A DNA stretch of 64,000 nt from the NCBI RefSeq assembly GCF_011806425.1, contig NZ_JAATOV010000005.1:62001-126000 (forward strand), given 5' to 3'. A program made the position numbers and the translations under genes. Below are positions 1 to 8,352 of the stretch, one piece after another; position 1 is the stretch's first letter; each line of letters begins with the position of its first letter. The notes under the pieces were generated by a model, which saw only the letters and a program-made list of their open reading frames with translations, made no database searches and was not told the origin of the DNA. Source of the DNA: Thalassospira lucentensis (lineage in GTDB: Bacteria > Pseudomonadota > Alphaproteobacteria > Rhodospirillales > Thalassospiraceae).

Positions 1-252
1 GATATCGGACGGCACAACGCGCTTGATAAAGTATTGGGCGCGGTTGCGCGGCAGGGGATTGATACCACCGGCGGGTTTGTGTTGATGACCAGCCGCTGTT
101 CATACGAAATCGTTACCAAGACCGTGCAATGTGGGGTCGGGGGGCTTGTGACCCTGTCTGGTCCCACCTTAACGGCGGTCAACTTGGCACGGAAAGCTGG
201 ACTGACATTGATTTGCCGCGAACGGCGCGGGCTGTTTCGCCGCTTTGCCTAA
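1..252 (+). CDS. fdhD: FdhD formate dehydrogenase accessory protein, C-terminal part
   Basis: The reading frame is open from base 1 and ends at TAA 250-252, giving the last 83 residues. It opens with DIGRHNALDKVLG, the conserved FdhD motif, followed by TSRCSYEIVTK and the LARKAGLTLI tail. FdhD is a cytoplasmic sulfurtransferase that passes sulfur from a cysteine desulfurase to the molybdenum cofactor of formate dehydrogenase. The family is about 270 residues, so roughly two thirds, including the CxxC sulfur-carrying motif, lies upstream of the window. Formate oxidation would suit the one-carbon genes at 24-43 kb, but they are too far away to be co-transcribed. Family assignment is firm; the symbol rests on the C-terminal motifs only. 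Confidence 0.9.
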   Translation, partial: DIGRHNALDKVLGAVARQGIDTTGGFVLMTSRCSYEIVTKTVQCGVGGLVTLSGPTLTAVNLARKAGLTLICRERRGLFRRFA

Positions 253-314
253 CTTTGGTCGCGGCGTCACGTCCCGCGTGAACGTCGCCCAAAAGCAGGC
301 ATGTCAAAGAAGGC

Positions 315-354
315 ATGTCATGGGATGCGAAGTACGTTTCGCACTCCATGACAT
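315..354. terminator. Hairpin between convergent fdhD and CoA-transferase genes
   Basis: ATGTCATGG at 315-323 pairs with CCATGACAT at 346-354, and TGCGAA at 326-331 pairs with TTCGCA at 338-343. A 2x2 internal loop and a 6-nt apical loop complete the structure. It sits between two gene ends and may work as a bidirectional terminator. There is no T-run on either side, so Rho-independent function is uncertain. Confidence 0.4.
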
Positions 355-377
355 ATCAGATGCCGGTTGGCCGCTTG

Positions 378-2888
378 TTAGCTTGGGATATATTCCTGGC
401 TCCATGACTCACTCAGGTCGCCGGATTTCAGCATCATCTCAATTGCCTGATCGCCATAGCCCAATTCTTTGAGGATTGTGCGCGTTGATGTGCCAAACTT
501 TTCCGAAGGGCTCAGGGCAACCACCTTTGAGCGTGTTGTTCGCACCGCGTATGGGTCAAGCTGAATGACCTCATGCCCGCTGGGATGATCGGGGTAGACT
601 GAGAAGGAATAGCTTCCGCGGTCCGTACCCGGTGTCCCGTCCGCTTCGCGTGTGTTTTCCGCACGCAATGCATCAATGTTATCGCAGATCGCAGCCCCAA
701 TATCAGCCGCATGCAGACGTTCAATCCATTCGTTTGCGGTCGTGGTCTGGAACGCTGTTGCCAGATAGATTGCCCGTTCTTCCAGCGGAATTTCAGGCAA
801 TTCTTCAAGGCCTTCGACCTCGCGGAACCGAGGAAGATCTTCTTCATAGGCGCTTAGCAACACATAGGTGCCCGATGCCGTGCTGTAAAAGCGGTTAAGT
901 TCATCATTGCCGTTGGTTTCCGGTCCCGACGGTTCGTCAAACAAGCCGCGTCCGCGGTAATCATAGGCAAAGGGTATTTGCAAAAGGCCGCTATTGGCGG
1001 TCAGTGATGTCCGGCCGCGCCCGATCCGACCAAACCGGTATTTCTGATACAACGCCGCCGCAACAGCCAAAGCACCGCCAAAGCCACACATGACATCGAT
1101 GGTCCCAACATGGGCGTGCTCTTCGGGGCGGTCCATGGCGCCGCCAAATCGCAACATGATGCCCGTTGCGGCCTGCACCAGATCGTCATAGCCGATATAG
1201 TCGGTACGCACGCCACGCTGAACGCCACTGAAACAATCCAGTTTGCAGAAAATGGCATTTGGATTGAGTTTGCGCAGGTTTTCCGCATCAAGACCCATCC
1301 GCTTGATCTGACTATCCGGGGCGTTCCAGATGATGACATCAACCGATTTAACCAGATCTTCGAATACCTTGCGGCCATGTTCGGATTTGATGTCTGCAAG
1401 GATCGACTTTTTGCCGCGCATTTGCGATAGGCCGTAAATGACGGTATTCCAGCTATCATAAAGCGGCACGGACGGATCCAGCTTGATGACTTCGGCGCCA
1501 AACCGTGCCAGGTAGCAGGCCGAATGCGGACCGGCAATGACGTTGCAAAGATCAAGTATCTTAACCCCGGAAAGCCAGCCTTCTTGCTCAATCGCGTCCG
1601 CTGGATCGGGAATCTCGGTCCGATGTTTTTTAAGGGTTTTAAGCGCCTCATTAAACTCTACCCAGCGACGCGGTTGGGGGTTAAGGGCTTCTTCGCCGCT
1701 TTCTTCCATCCAGACAACCGGGCCGGGCGTGGTCATTTCGCCATATTCCGGGTCCCATGTATCGATCATCAGACCGGAACCTTCAGCATATTCGTCATGA
1801 ATCCATTCCTGCAGCCAGCGCTGCGGCGCGCCCGGAATGCCGCCACGACCAAACATCTTTTTCCATTCGTGCGATGTGCGGGTCATGAAGACATCCTTCA
1901 TGCGCGCGGCAATCCTGTCCGCCCAATCTTTGGGCATCGGATAGACCCCAAGCGAGGTTTCAGACTCCCATTCGCTTTGCGGTTTGTAGGTGTCATCCTC
2001 GGATGTCAGGCCTTCCTCAACGAGTTCATCATAAATCCCAAGAACTTCAAGGCAGCGCTTGGCATGATGCTTGTGGCTTGGACAGACCACATAGAACATC
2101 CGGCCATCCTTGCACATGTAGCTTCTGAAAAATGGATCGAGAAGTTCCTGCAATTCCTCGTAACTGACATTCATCGGCAGACCTTCGATACGTCTGCGTT
2201 CAATTTCAATTTCGCGCTGAGTCAGATAACGTCTGGGAATGTCTGATATTCTGATGGAGTTATAGCAAAGCCCCTCCATGATGGCGGCGGCTAATGGGAC
2301 CTCTATCTGGTCGCCCAAGCCGGTAAGCTGGCGTGATTGCAACGCCAGAACAACTGACGATGCCGCAATCTGCGACGCATAGGCCGACGACAAAGGCAAC
2401 GGAGAGAAGGACGGATTTAACCCCATCAGTACCCGGTTCAAACCCATGTCGGTGAAAACGCCTGAACTTGCAGCGACGATGCTTTCAAAGGCACGTTGTT
2501 CGCGCCGTTCTTCGTCGTTCGATGCAAATCCCGGGATCGAAAGTGTAATCAGTTCCGGGCGTTCTTTGCGCATTTCCGCAAAATCAAAGCCAAGCTTGGC
2601 AAATTTTCCGGGGCGGAAATTTTCGATGATGATGTCGGCTTCGGCGCAGAGCTCGTGCGCCCGTTCGCGGCCTTCCTTGCTTTTCAGGTCAAGATTGATG
2701 ATCAGCTTGTTGCGGTTAAGCGTTGCGTTTGCCGGACTGTTCCACATCGGTCCACCGGGTGGATCAATATGAACAACCGTCGCCCCCAGATCGCCAAGCA
2801 ACATGGCAACAGCGGGCCCCGCGATATATTGGCCAAAATCGACAACTTTGACGCCTGTCAGAGGGAGCTTGGAAAACCGGGTGTGCAT
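378..2888 (-). CDS. Tandem-domain CaiB/BaiF (family III) CoA-transferase
   Basis: 836 residues, about twice the usual 400 for family III CoA-transferases. The family moves CoA between carboxylic acids through an aspartyl-CoA thioester. Two homologous domains are visible. The first starts near residue 10 (GVKVVDFGQYIAGP) and the second near residue 437 (GVKILDLCNVIAGP). In the family segment D-x3-G-x9-AL, domain 2 keeps the Asp (GTIDVMCGFGGAL). Domain 1 has Ser there (PLSSAYASQ, about residue 168), so probably only the second half forms the acyl-Asp intermediate. The start is placed at 2888 because GGAGG lies 6 nt upstream of it; an upstream ATG at 2909 has no such site. The substrate is unknown. 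The downstream-strand neighbour is a GMC oxidoreductase, which suggests an alcohol or acid catabolic pathway. Confidence 0.85.
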   Translation of the reverse strand: MHTRFSKLPLTGVKVVDFGQYIAGPAVAMLLGDLGATVVHIDPPGGPMWNSPANATLNRNKLIINLDLKSKEGRERAHELCAEADIIIENFRPGKFAKLGFDFAEMRKERPELITLSIPGFASNDEERREQRAFESIVAASSGVFTDMGLNRVLMGLNPSFSPLPLSSAYASQIAASSVVLALQSRQLTGLGDQIEVPLAAAIMEGLCYNSIRISDIPRRYLTQREIEIERRRIEGLPMNVSYEELQELLDPFFRSYMCKDGRMFYVVCPSHKHHAKRCLEVLGIYDELVEEGLTSEDDTYKPQSEWESETSLGVYPMPKDWADRIAARMKDVFMTRTSHEWKKMFGRGGIPGAPQRWLQEWIHDEYAEGSGLMIDTWDPEYGEMTTPGPVVWMEESGEEALNPQPRRWVEFNEALKTLKKHRTEIPDPADAIEQEGWLSGVKILDLCNVIAGPHSACYLARFGAEVIKLDPSVPLYDSWNTVIYGLSQMRGKKSILADIKSEHGRKVFEDLVKSVDVIIWNAPDSQIKRMGLDAENLRKLNPNAIFCKLDCFSGVQRGVRTDYIGYDDLVQAATGIMLRFGGAMDRPEEHAHVGTIDVMCGFGGALAVAAALYQKYRFGRIGRGRTSLTANSGLLQIPFAYDYRGRGLFDEPSGPETNGNDELNRFYSTASGTYVLLSAYEEDLPRFREVEGLEELPEIPLEERAIYLATAFQTTTANEWIERLHAADIGAAICDNIDALRAENTREADGTPGTDRGSYSFSVYPDHPSGHEVIQLDPYAVRTTRSKVVALSPSEKFGTSTRTILKELGYGDQAIEMMLKSGDLSESWSQEYIPS

Positions 2889-2939
2889 TTTTTCCTCCGA
2901 AGTCTGCATGTAGGTTGGCAGGGGAAACGCAAATCGCGA

Positions 2940-4607
2940 TTACTGGTCAGACAAAATCCATCCAGCGGCTTTTTCGGCAATCATCAGTGTCGGTGAATTG
3001 GTATTGCCACTTGTAATTTCGGGCATCACAGACGCATCGACAACCCGAAGGCCTGAAATACCCTTAAGTCGAAGATGCGGGTCAAGTACGGCTGTGTTGT
3101 CATCCTTGTGTCCCATCTTGACGGTCCCGACCGGATGGAAAATCGTTGTGGCGATGTCACCGGCCAGCTTGGTGAGTTCATCATCGGATCGATATTGCAC
3201 GCCCGGTTTGAATTCGTCGGGCTGGTATTTGGCCATGGCGGGTTGCCCCATGATGTCGCGAACCTGTCGCAGGCTGTCGGCGGCAACTTTGCGATCTTCG
3301 TCGGTATTAAGGTAATTGGGCGCAATTTTCGGGGCTTCGCGAAAATCGGCAGATTTGATTTGAATGCTGCCACGGCTGGTCGGGTTAAGGTTACAGACCG
3401 ATACCGTGACGGCAGGAAAGTCGTGAAGATCACCGCCAAATGCCTCAAGGCTCAGCGGTTGGACGTGATATTCAAGATTTGAATATTGGCGCGACGGATC
3501 GGATCGGGTGAACGCACCCAATTGGCTGGGTGCCATGCTCATGGGGCCAGAACGGTTGAGAAGATATTCAAGGCCAATCTTGGCCTTACCAACCAAGTTG
3601 TTGGCGAGCGTGTTAAGTGTTTTGGCACCGTGTACCTTATAGATCGCACGAATTTGCAGGTGGTCTTGCAGGTTCTGCCCGACACCGGGCGCATCAAGCA
3701 CGACGTCGATGCCATGCTGTCTAAGGATATTTGCCGGACCGATGCCAGACAGTTGCAAAATTTGCGGTGAGTTTACAGCGCCCGCAGACAGGATGACTTC
3801 CTTATTGGCGCCGACGGTAAGCTGCGTGCCCGCCTTGTTGACCATGGCACCTGTGCAGACGGTTTGGCCATCTGCGTTGGTTGCAAAGGTCAGTTTTTCG
3901 ACTTGTGCCTCGGTCCAGACCGTCAGGTTGGGGCGCGATTGGATGGGGCGGATAAACGCCTTTGATGTGTTCCAGCGCCATCCGGACCGTTGGTTAACCT
4001 CAAAATAGCCAATGCCAGTATTGTCGCCATCATTGAAATCGTCGGTTGGCTCAATGCCGGTTTGACCGGCGGCCTCGATGAAGCTGTCGAGGATGTCCCA
4101 GCGCAGCCGTTGCTTTTCAACGCGCCATTCGCCGCCATGTCCGTGATTGTCGGAAAAGGGCTTTCCGCTATGTGTTGCGGGATTTTTGCCGTTATCAAGC
4201 TTGTGATGATTTTCATGGCGCTTGAAATCGGCAAGGGAATGTTGCCAATTCCAGGCTTCTTCGCCGGTGATCTTGGCCCAGTTGTCATAGTCGCGGGCCT
4301 GGCCGCGCATATAGATCATGCCATTGATCGACGAGCATCCACCCAGCGCCTTGCCACGGGGATAGCGCAACACACGGCCATTCAGACCCTTGTCCGGTTC
4401 GGTTTGATACATCCAGTCTGTGCGTGGATTGCCAATGCAATAAAGATAACCGACCGGTATGTGTATCCACGGATAGTTATCTGCCTTGCCCGCCTCAAGC
4501 AGCAGAACATTATTCTTTGCATCTGCGCTAAGCCGATTGGCCAACAAACTTCCGGCTGAGCCAGCTCCGACAACGATATAGTCGAAGTTTTGAATGGTTC
4601 TCATCAT
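2940..4607 (-). CDS. GMC-family FAD-dependent oxidoreductase (choline/alcohol dehydrogenase type)
   Basis: 555 residues, the normal length for bacterial GMC enzymes such as BetA, AlkJ and polyethylene glycol dehydrogenase. These oxidise alcohols to aldehydes with FAD. The Rossmann motif VVGAGSAGS is near residue 10 and GKALGGCSSINGM follows in the FAD-binding region. The C-terminal HPVGTVKMG (near residue 490) and NTNSPTLM (near 537) supply the catalytic His/Asn pair. The start at MMRTIQNF fits the family and removes 46 non-homologous residues from the longest reading frame. The gene lies 51 bp upstream of the CoA-transferase on the same strand and is probably co-transcribed with it. It is divergent from a LysR regulator. 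Substrate cannot be read from sequence; betaine-aldehyde-pathway genes are absent, so choline is not favoured. Confidence 0.88.
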   Translation of the reverse strand: MMRTIQNFDYIVVGAGSAGSLLANRLSADAKNNVLLLEAGKADNYPWIHIPVGYLYCIGNPRTDWMYQTEPDKGLNGRVLRYPRGKALGGCSSINGMIYMRGQARDYDNWAKITGEEAWNWQHSLADFKRHENHHKLDNGKNPATHSGKPFSDNHGHGGEWRVEKQRLRWDILDSFIEAAGQTGIEPTDDFNDGDNTGIGYFEVNQRSGWRWNTSKAFIRPIQSRPNLTVWTEAQVEKLTFATNADGQTVCTGAMVNKAGTQLTVGANKEVILSAGAVNSPQILQLSGIGPANILRQHGIDVVLDAPGVGQNLQDHLQIRAIYKVHGAKTLNTLANNLVGKAKIGLEYLLNRSGPMSMAPSQLGAFTRSDPSRQYSNLEYHVQPLSLEAFGGDLHDFPAVTVSVCNLNPTSRGSIQIKSADFREAPKIAPNYLNTDEDRKVAADSLRQVRDIMGQPAMAKYQPDEFKPGVQYRSDDELTKLAGDIATTIFHPVGTVKMGHKDDNTAVLDPHLRLKGISGLRVVDASVMPEITSGNTNSPTLMIAEKAAGWILSDQ

Positions 4608-4820
4608 TGTGACGCGCTTTCCCTTTTGCTTCTTATCGGTTTGGCGGTCGAGACAAATTTTTTGACCAACCAAAGGCCCGCAAAGGCAGTTCCGATGGCC
4701 GCTTGATCGTTTAAGCCGCAAGCGGTCTTTATTCGGTGAGAGCACCGAATGTGTATTAGGGGTTTAATGTGCGGATAAATCTAATGACAAAATACGAATA
4801 GCAATATTAGTGTTATTTAT

Positions 4821-5732
4821 ATGACCCGGTTTTCAAACATAAACATGCTGCTGGCTTTTGTGACCGTCGCGCGCGAGGGCAGCGTTTCGCGTGCCGCATC
4901 GGTACTCAGCTTGACGCAGCCAGCGATCAGTCATCAGATCAAGCGTCTTGGTGAGGAAACGGGCATTTCGCTTTTCAAGCGGACAGCTACAGGGTTGGAA
5001 ATTACCCCGGATGGGCAAGCGATGCTTAAGAAAGCTGAGCTTGTGCTTGATGCGATGGACGAGTTTCGGCGCAGCGCGCGTAAGCGGGCCGGGCGTGTTG
5101 GTGGAAAGCTTAGAATCGGAACAATCGTTGATCCGGAATTTATCCGACTTGGTCGGATGCTAAGCCGGATGCGAACCGACTTCCCAGATATCGAAACGGA
5201 ACTGGTTCATGGCGTCAGCGGCGAGATGCTGGCACGGGTTTGCCGTAATCAGATTGATGCCGGTTTTTACCTGAGTGGGCCCGATGTGGCGGGCGATATT
5301 GCCGCGATATCGACCGAAGAAATCCATGCGATTAAATTGGCCGAGTTTAATTATCGGGTGATTGCCCCGGTTGGTTGGGAAAGCGAGGTCGAGAATGCCG
5401 ATTGGATGGCCTTGGCAAAGCTTCCCTGGATCGGCACGACAGAGGCATCTGTGCATTCCCGGCTGCTTAAGCGGATTTTCGATCGCTATGACTGCAAACA
5501 AAATTCCGTCGCCTTGGTCGATCAGGAAGCCTCGATGCTTGAGATGGTCCGATCAGGCGTGGGTCTAAGTTTATGTCGGGATTCAATCGCGCTACATGAA
5601 AAGCAGACCTTTGGCCTTGCGGTGAGCAATTCCGTTTCCATTCCGGCCTGCCTTAGTCTGATCACAAGTGAACGCCGCAAAGAACTTCCCATGATATCGG
5701 CCCTGTTTGAGGTGCTCGAAGCAACGTGGTGA
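4821..5732 (+). CDS. LysR-family transcriptional regulator
   Basis: 303 residues, the standard LTTR length. The N-terminal winged helix is clear: LLAFVTVAREGSVSRAAS, then LSLTQPAISHQIKRLGEETG, over residues 9-50. It is followed by a periplasmic-binding-like co-inducer domain from about residue 90. The gene is divergent from the GMC oxidoreductase/CoA-transferase pair, with about 210 bp of AT-rich sequence between the starts. The usual LTTR arrangement predicts that it controls that operon and itself. No clear Shine-Dalgarno precedes ATG 4821; the start is chosen because it gives the complete N-terminal helix. The inducer is unknown. Confidence 0.92.
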   Translation: MTRFSNINMLLAFVTVAREGSVSRAASVLSLTQPAISHQIKRLGEETGISLFKRTATGLEITPDGQAMLKKAELVLDAMDEFRRSARKRAGRVGGKLRIGTIVDPEFIRLGRMLSRMRTDFPDIETELVHGVSGEMLARVCRNQIDAGFYLSGPDVAGDIAAISTEEIHAIKLAEFNYRVIAPVGWESEVENADWMALAKLPWIGTTEASVHSRLLKRIFDRYDCKQNSVALVDQEASMLEMVRSGVGLSLCRDSIALHEKQTFGLAVSNSVSIPACLSLITSERRKELPMISALFEVLEATW

Positions 5733-5853
5733 AGCTGGTTTTCACTGTGGAGCTATGAGTGAGCCGCACATGCCATACCTTGCTGTCTGACGCGTTATGG
5801 GCGGATTAGGCTGGCCACACTTGCATGCTTCTGGATTTGAATAGGGCGAGAGC

Positions 5854-6522
5854 CTAGAAAAAATCCTGATGCCGTTCACGGATATCGTTAATTTTCGCCA
5901 GCGTGCCCGACAGATGTTCACGCACGACTTTTTCTGTTTCGGCGGTATCGCCCGCACGGATCGCGTCAAGAAGGCGGGTATGGCAATCCAAAATCGATGC
6001 TAGTTTTCCCGGATCGGGCAGGTTGAGTTTGCGCAGGCGGTCAATATGACCGGACCGGGCGTGCACAACGCCGTAAAGATCGCTGACCCCGCCAGCCTCA
6101 AACAGCGATAAGTGAAAATCGCGGTCAAGGCGGGAAAAAGCGGCCAGATCATTGGCGGTCATGGCCGCTTTTTGCTGGGCCAAAATCGATTGGGCTGGTG
6201 CGATCAGTGCAGGATCATGTGCCTTGGCAAGGCGTCTGGTAATCTCAAGCTCCAGCGACAGGCGCAGAAACTGTGTTTCCAACGCATGCTCGATATTGAT
6301 TTTTGATACCTCGGTCTTGGACTGGGGAAAGGTATCAATCAGACCTTCTTCTTCAAGCTTAAGCAATGCGTCGCGCACGGGTGTTTGGCTAACCCCATAT
6401 TCAGCGGCAATCTCGCCCCGTGACAGGTTTTGCCCCGGTTCGAGTTCAAGCTGGATGATCCGATCACGCAGTGATCCATGTAGCTGCGCGCTGGCAGAGC
6501 CGCGCTTTATCTTTTGTGGCAT
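5854..6522 (-). CDS. GntR-family regulator with FCD ligand domain
   Basis: About 222 residues. The N-terminal GntR winged helix is recognisable (SLRDRIIQLELEPGQNLSRG, then AAEYGVSQTPVRDALLKLEEEGLI). The C-terminal FCD domain has the metal-site pattern DRDFHLSLFEAG and later HTRLLDAIRAGD and HL. FCD regulators usually repress catabolic and transport genes and release DNA on binding a carboxylate. The start at 6522 has AAGGGCGG about 10 nt upstream. An ATG at 6573 and a GTG at 6615 are also in frame, but the GTG lies inside an inverted repeat that looks like an operator. The gene is divergent from the TRAP operon and is the likely regulator of it. Confidence 0.9.
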   Translation of the reverse strand: MPQKIKRGSASAQLHGSLRDRIIQLELEPGQNLSRGEIAAEYGVSQTPVRDALLKLEEEGLIDTFPQSKTEVSKINIEHALETQFLRLSLELEITRRLAKAHDPALIAPAQSILAQQKAAMTANDLAAFSRLDRDFHLSLFEAGGVSDLYGVVHARSGHIDRLRKLNLPDPGKLASILDCHTRLLDAIRAGDTAETEKVVREHLSGTLAKINDIRERHQDFF

Positions 6523-6610
6523 TTTCGAACCGCCCTTATAGGTCAGAAGGGGATTTGGCGACTTGCTTTCCATGCTGTCCTGCGTTCTCGCCCTAAGCTG
6601 ATTACTTGAT

Positions 6611-6623
6611 AACACATTGTGTT
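6611..6623. promoter_or_regulatory. Inverted repeat AACACA-T-TGTGTT, candidate GntR operator
   Basis: Perfect 6-bp arms around a single central base, in the divergent region between the GntR gene and dctP. Size and symmetry suit a GntR dimer. The assignment is inference. Confidence 0.45.
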
Positions 6624-6648
6624 TGCATATGGCTATTGCTACTTATGT

Positions 6649-6662
6649 ACTAATATATTAGT
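6649..6662. promoter_or_regulatory. 14-bp perfect palindrome ACTAATATATTAGT
   Basis: Self-complementary over all 14 bases, 53 bp upstream of the dctP start. It is a second candidate operator for the divergent GntR/FCD regulator, or could overlap the dctP promoter. No experimental support is visible in sequence. Confidence 0.45.
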
Positions 6663-6714
6663 GTATCAGAACACCGAGCAAAAAACAGTTCGGTTAACTT
6701 CGGGAGGAAACCAA

Positions 6715-7740
6715 ATGAATTTCATGAAGCCGGCGATTGCCGCGACGTCACTTTGCCTTTTTGCGGGTGCGGTCAATGCCGAAACACTTAATATTCAGAC
6801 ATCTTTTAATGCAGGCGATTTTTCAACGCAGTTCATTACCGAGCATTGGGTGCCAGATGTTGAAAAACGTACCGATGGGCGCGTCAAAATCGTACTGACG
6901 CCAAATGGTTCTGTCGTTCCGGCCAAAGAAACGCCAAGTGCGGTTGCTGTTGGTGTGCTTGACGGTGATTTTACGTCCGTCAACTATTTCGCCGGTCTTG
7001 AGCCTGCCTATGCGATCATGGGTGATTTGATTTCGGGCTATGATACGCCAGAACAAATGATCGGTTTTTGTAAAGACGGCGGTGGCGAAGCCATCATGCA
7101 AAAAGCATCCGATGCCATTACCGATGGCGAAGTGAAGGTTGTTGCATGTGGCCCATATTCGCGCGAGGCCCTGGTTGCACGTACGCCAATCCGTACCTTT
7201 GAAGATTTGTCGGGTAAAAAAATCCGTTCGCCAGAAGGTTTGGCTGCGGCTGTTTTCTCTGCTGCGGGTGCGTCACCGGTATCCATTCCGTTTTCCGAAG
7301 TTTTCGGTGCGCTTGAAAAAGGCATCGTCGATGCGGCTGATGCATCGGCTTATGTAAACAATGCGGCAACCGGTCTTCAGGATGTGGCCCCGTATCCATT
7401 GTATCCGGGCATCCATTCCATGCCGTCGATGCAGTTCACGGTAAATGCGGAAAAATGGGCAGATATCTCGGCCGAGGACCAGAAAGCGCTTCGCGATTCT
7501 TGGTATGACGCGATGTATGCGATGGCCGCCGAAGTTTCCAAACAGGATGCAGAACTTGCTGCGCGCGACGATGCAACCGATGAAATCGAAGTCATCGATT
7601 GGGCACAAGAAGATCGTGACAAACTTCGCGTTGTTGCCCGTCAACAATGGGAAGAGTTTGCCAAGAAATCTGATCTCGCCAAGGAAGCCTTGGACGCGCA
7701 TATCGCTTACATGACCAAAATCGGTCTGTTCAAGGAATAA
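6715..7740 (+). CDS. TRAP transporter substrate-binding protein (DctP family)
   Basis: 341 residues. ATG 6715 is preceded by GGGAGGAAACCAA. The first 23 residues form a Sec signal peptide ending at VNA/ET, so the mature protein is periplasmic. DctP signatures follow: TRTPIRTFEDLSGKKIR in the region that contacts the substrate carboxylate through a conserved Arg, then FGALEKGIVDAADA. TRAP receptors bind organic acids and deliver them to DctQM using the sodium gradient. dctP is first in an operon with dctQ and dctM, and a terminator-like hairpin follows it. Substrate is unknown; GMC and CoA-transferase genes next door hint at an organic acid. Confidence 0.93.
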   Translation: MNFMKPAIAATSLCLFAGAVNAETLNIQTSFNAGDFSTQFITEHWVPDVEKRTDGRVKIVLTPNGSVVPAKETPSAVAVGVLDGDFTSVNYFAGLEPAYAIMGDLISGYDTPEQMIGFCKDGGGEAIMQKASDAITDGEVKVVACGPYSREALVARTPIRTFEDLSGKKIRSPEGLAAAVFSAAGASPVSIPFSEVFGALEKGIVDAADASAYVNNAATGLQDVAPYPLYPGIHSMPSMQFTVNAEKWADISAEDQKALRDSWYDAMYAMAAEVSKQDAELAARDDATDEIEVIDWAQEDRDKLRVVARQQWEEFAKKSDLAKEALDAHIAYMTKIGLFKE

Positions 7741-7760
7741 GCGTCTTTCTGCACGCATCC

Positions 7761-7797
7761 GGACCGCCCCTGATCAAAGACTGATGTGGGGCGGTCC
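7761..7797 (+). terminator. Intercistronic hairpin after dctP
   Basis: GGACCGCCCC (7761-7770) pairs perfectly with GGGGCGGTCC (7788-7797), with a 17-nt loop and CTTTT behind it. Its position between the binding-protein gene and the permease genes fits a partial terminator or 3' stabiliser that lets dctP be expressed above dctQM. Confidence 0.6.
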
Positions 7798-7830
7798 CTT
7801 TTCCTGCAATTTCCTGGTCGGGGAAATCTG

Positions 7831-8352
7831 ATGAAACGCCTTCTTGCTCGTTATGCCGATATCATGGACGCGGTCAGCGTCTTTGTCGGTCAGGGCTGTT
7901 CTGTCCTCTTTTTTGCCTGTATCGCCGTTTCGGCCCTTGAAGTTTTGCTGCGCTATGGTTTTGACGCGCCGACATTATGGACAACCGAACTTGCCATGGC
8001 CTTGTGTGCCAGTGCGTGGGTGTTGTCGGTTGGGTACGTGACCGAACGAAATCGCCATATCTCAATCACCATGCTTGAAGTCGTCGTTGGTGAACGGGTT
8101 TGGCGCATTTTCCGCCTGATCCAAATGATCATCGCCACCGGGGCGACAATCATTCTTTCAATGGCGCTGTATCATCCAGCCGCCAAGGTTCTGTCGCGGA
8201 TCGAATATTCCGGCACGGCGATGAACTCAATGCAGCCAACCTATCTGAAAATCCTGCTTTTCGTCGGCTGCCTATTTTTCATTTTACAGCTTTTGTCCAA
8301 CATCATCCGTTGGGTTCAGCGCACCGAGGGGGACGTATCCGGTGGGCATTGA
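7831..8352 (+). CDS. TRAP transporter small permease (DctQ family)
   Basis: 173 residues with four hydrophobic segments (about 22-42, 50-70, 92-112 and 138-158), as in DctQ subunits. The segment LEVLLRYGFDAPTLWTTELA matches the conserved stretch between the first two helices. DctQ is an inner-membrane partner that holds DctM in the TRAP complex. ATG 7831 is chosen over an upstream in-frame start that would add a non-homologous leader running into the preceding hairpin. Its stop overlaps the dctM start by 11 bases, so the two are translationally coupled. Confidence 0.9.
   Translation: MKRLLARYADIMDAVSVFVGQGCSVLFFACIAVSALEVLLRYGFDAPTLWTTELAMALCASAWVLSVGYVTERNRHISITMLEVVVGERVWRIFRLIQMIIATGATIILSMALYHPAAKVLSRIEYSGTAMNSMQPTYLKILLFVGCLFFILQLLSNIIRWVQRTEGDVSGGH

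Noticed and set aside
1524-2246. A 240-residue plus-strand frame opposite the CoA-transferase gene
   Set aside because: The opposite strand encodes well-conserved CoA-transferase domains. This frame has no Shine-Dalgarno or known motif.
2940-4607. Choline dehydrogenase BetA for the GMC enzyme
   Set aside because: No betaine aldehyde dehydrogenase, BetI or choline transporter is adjacent. The partner is a CoA-transferase, so a specific substrate is not assigned.
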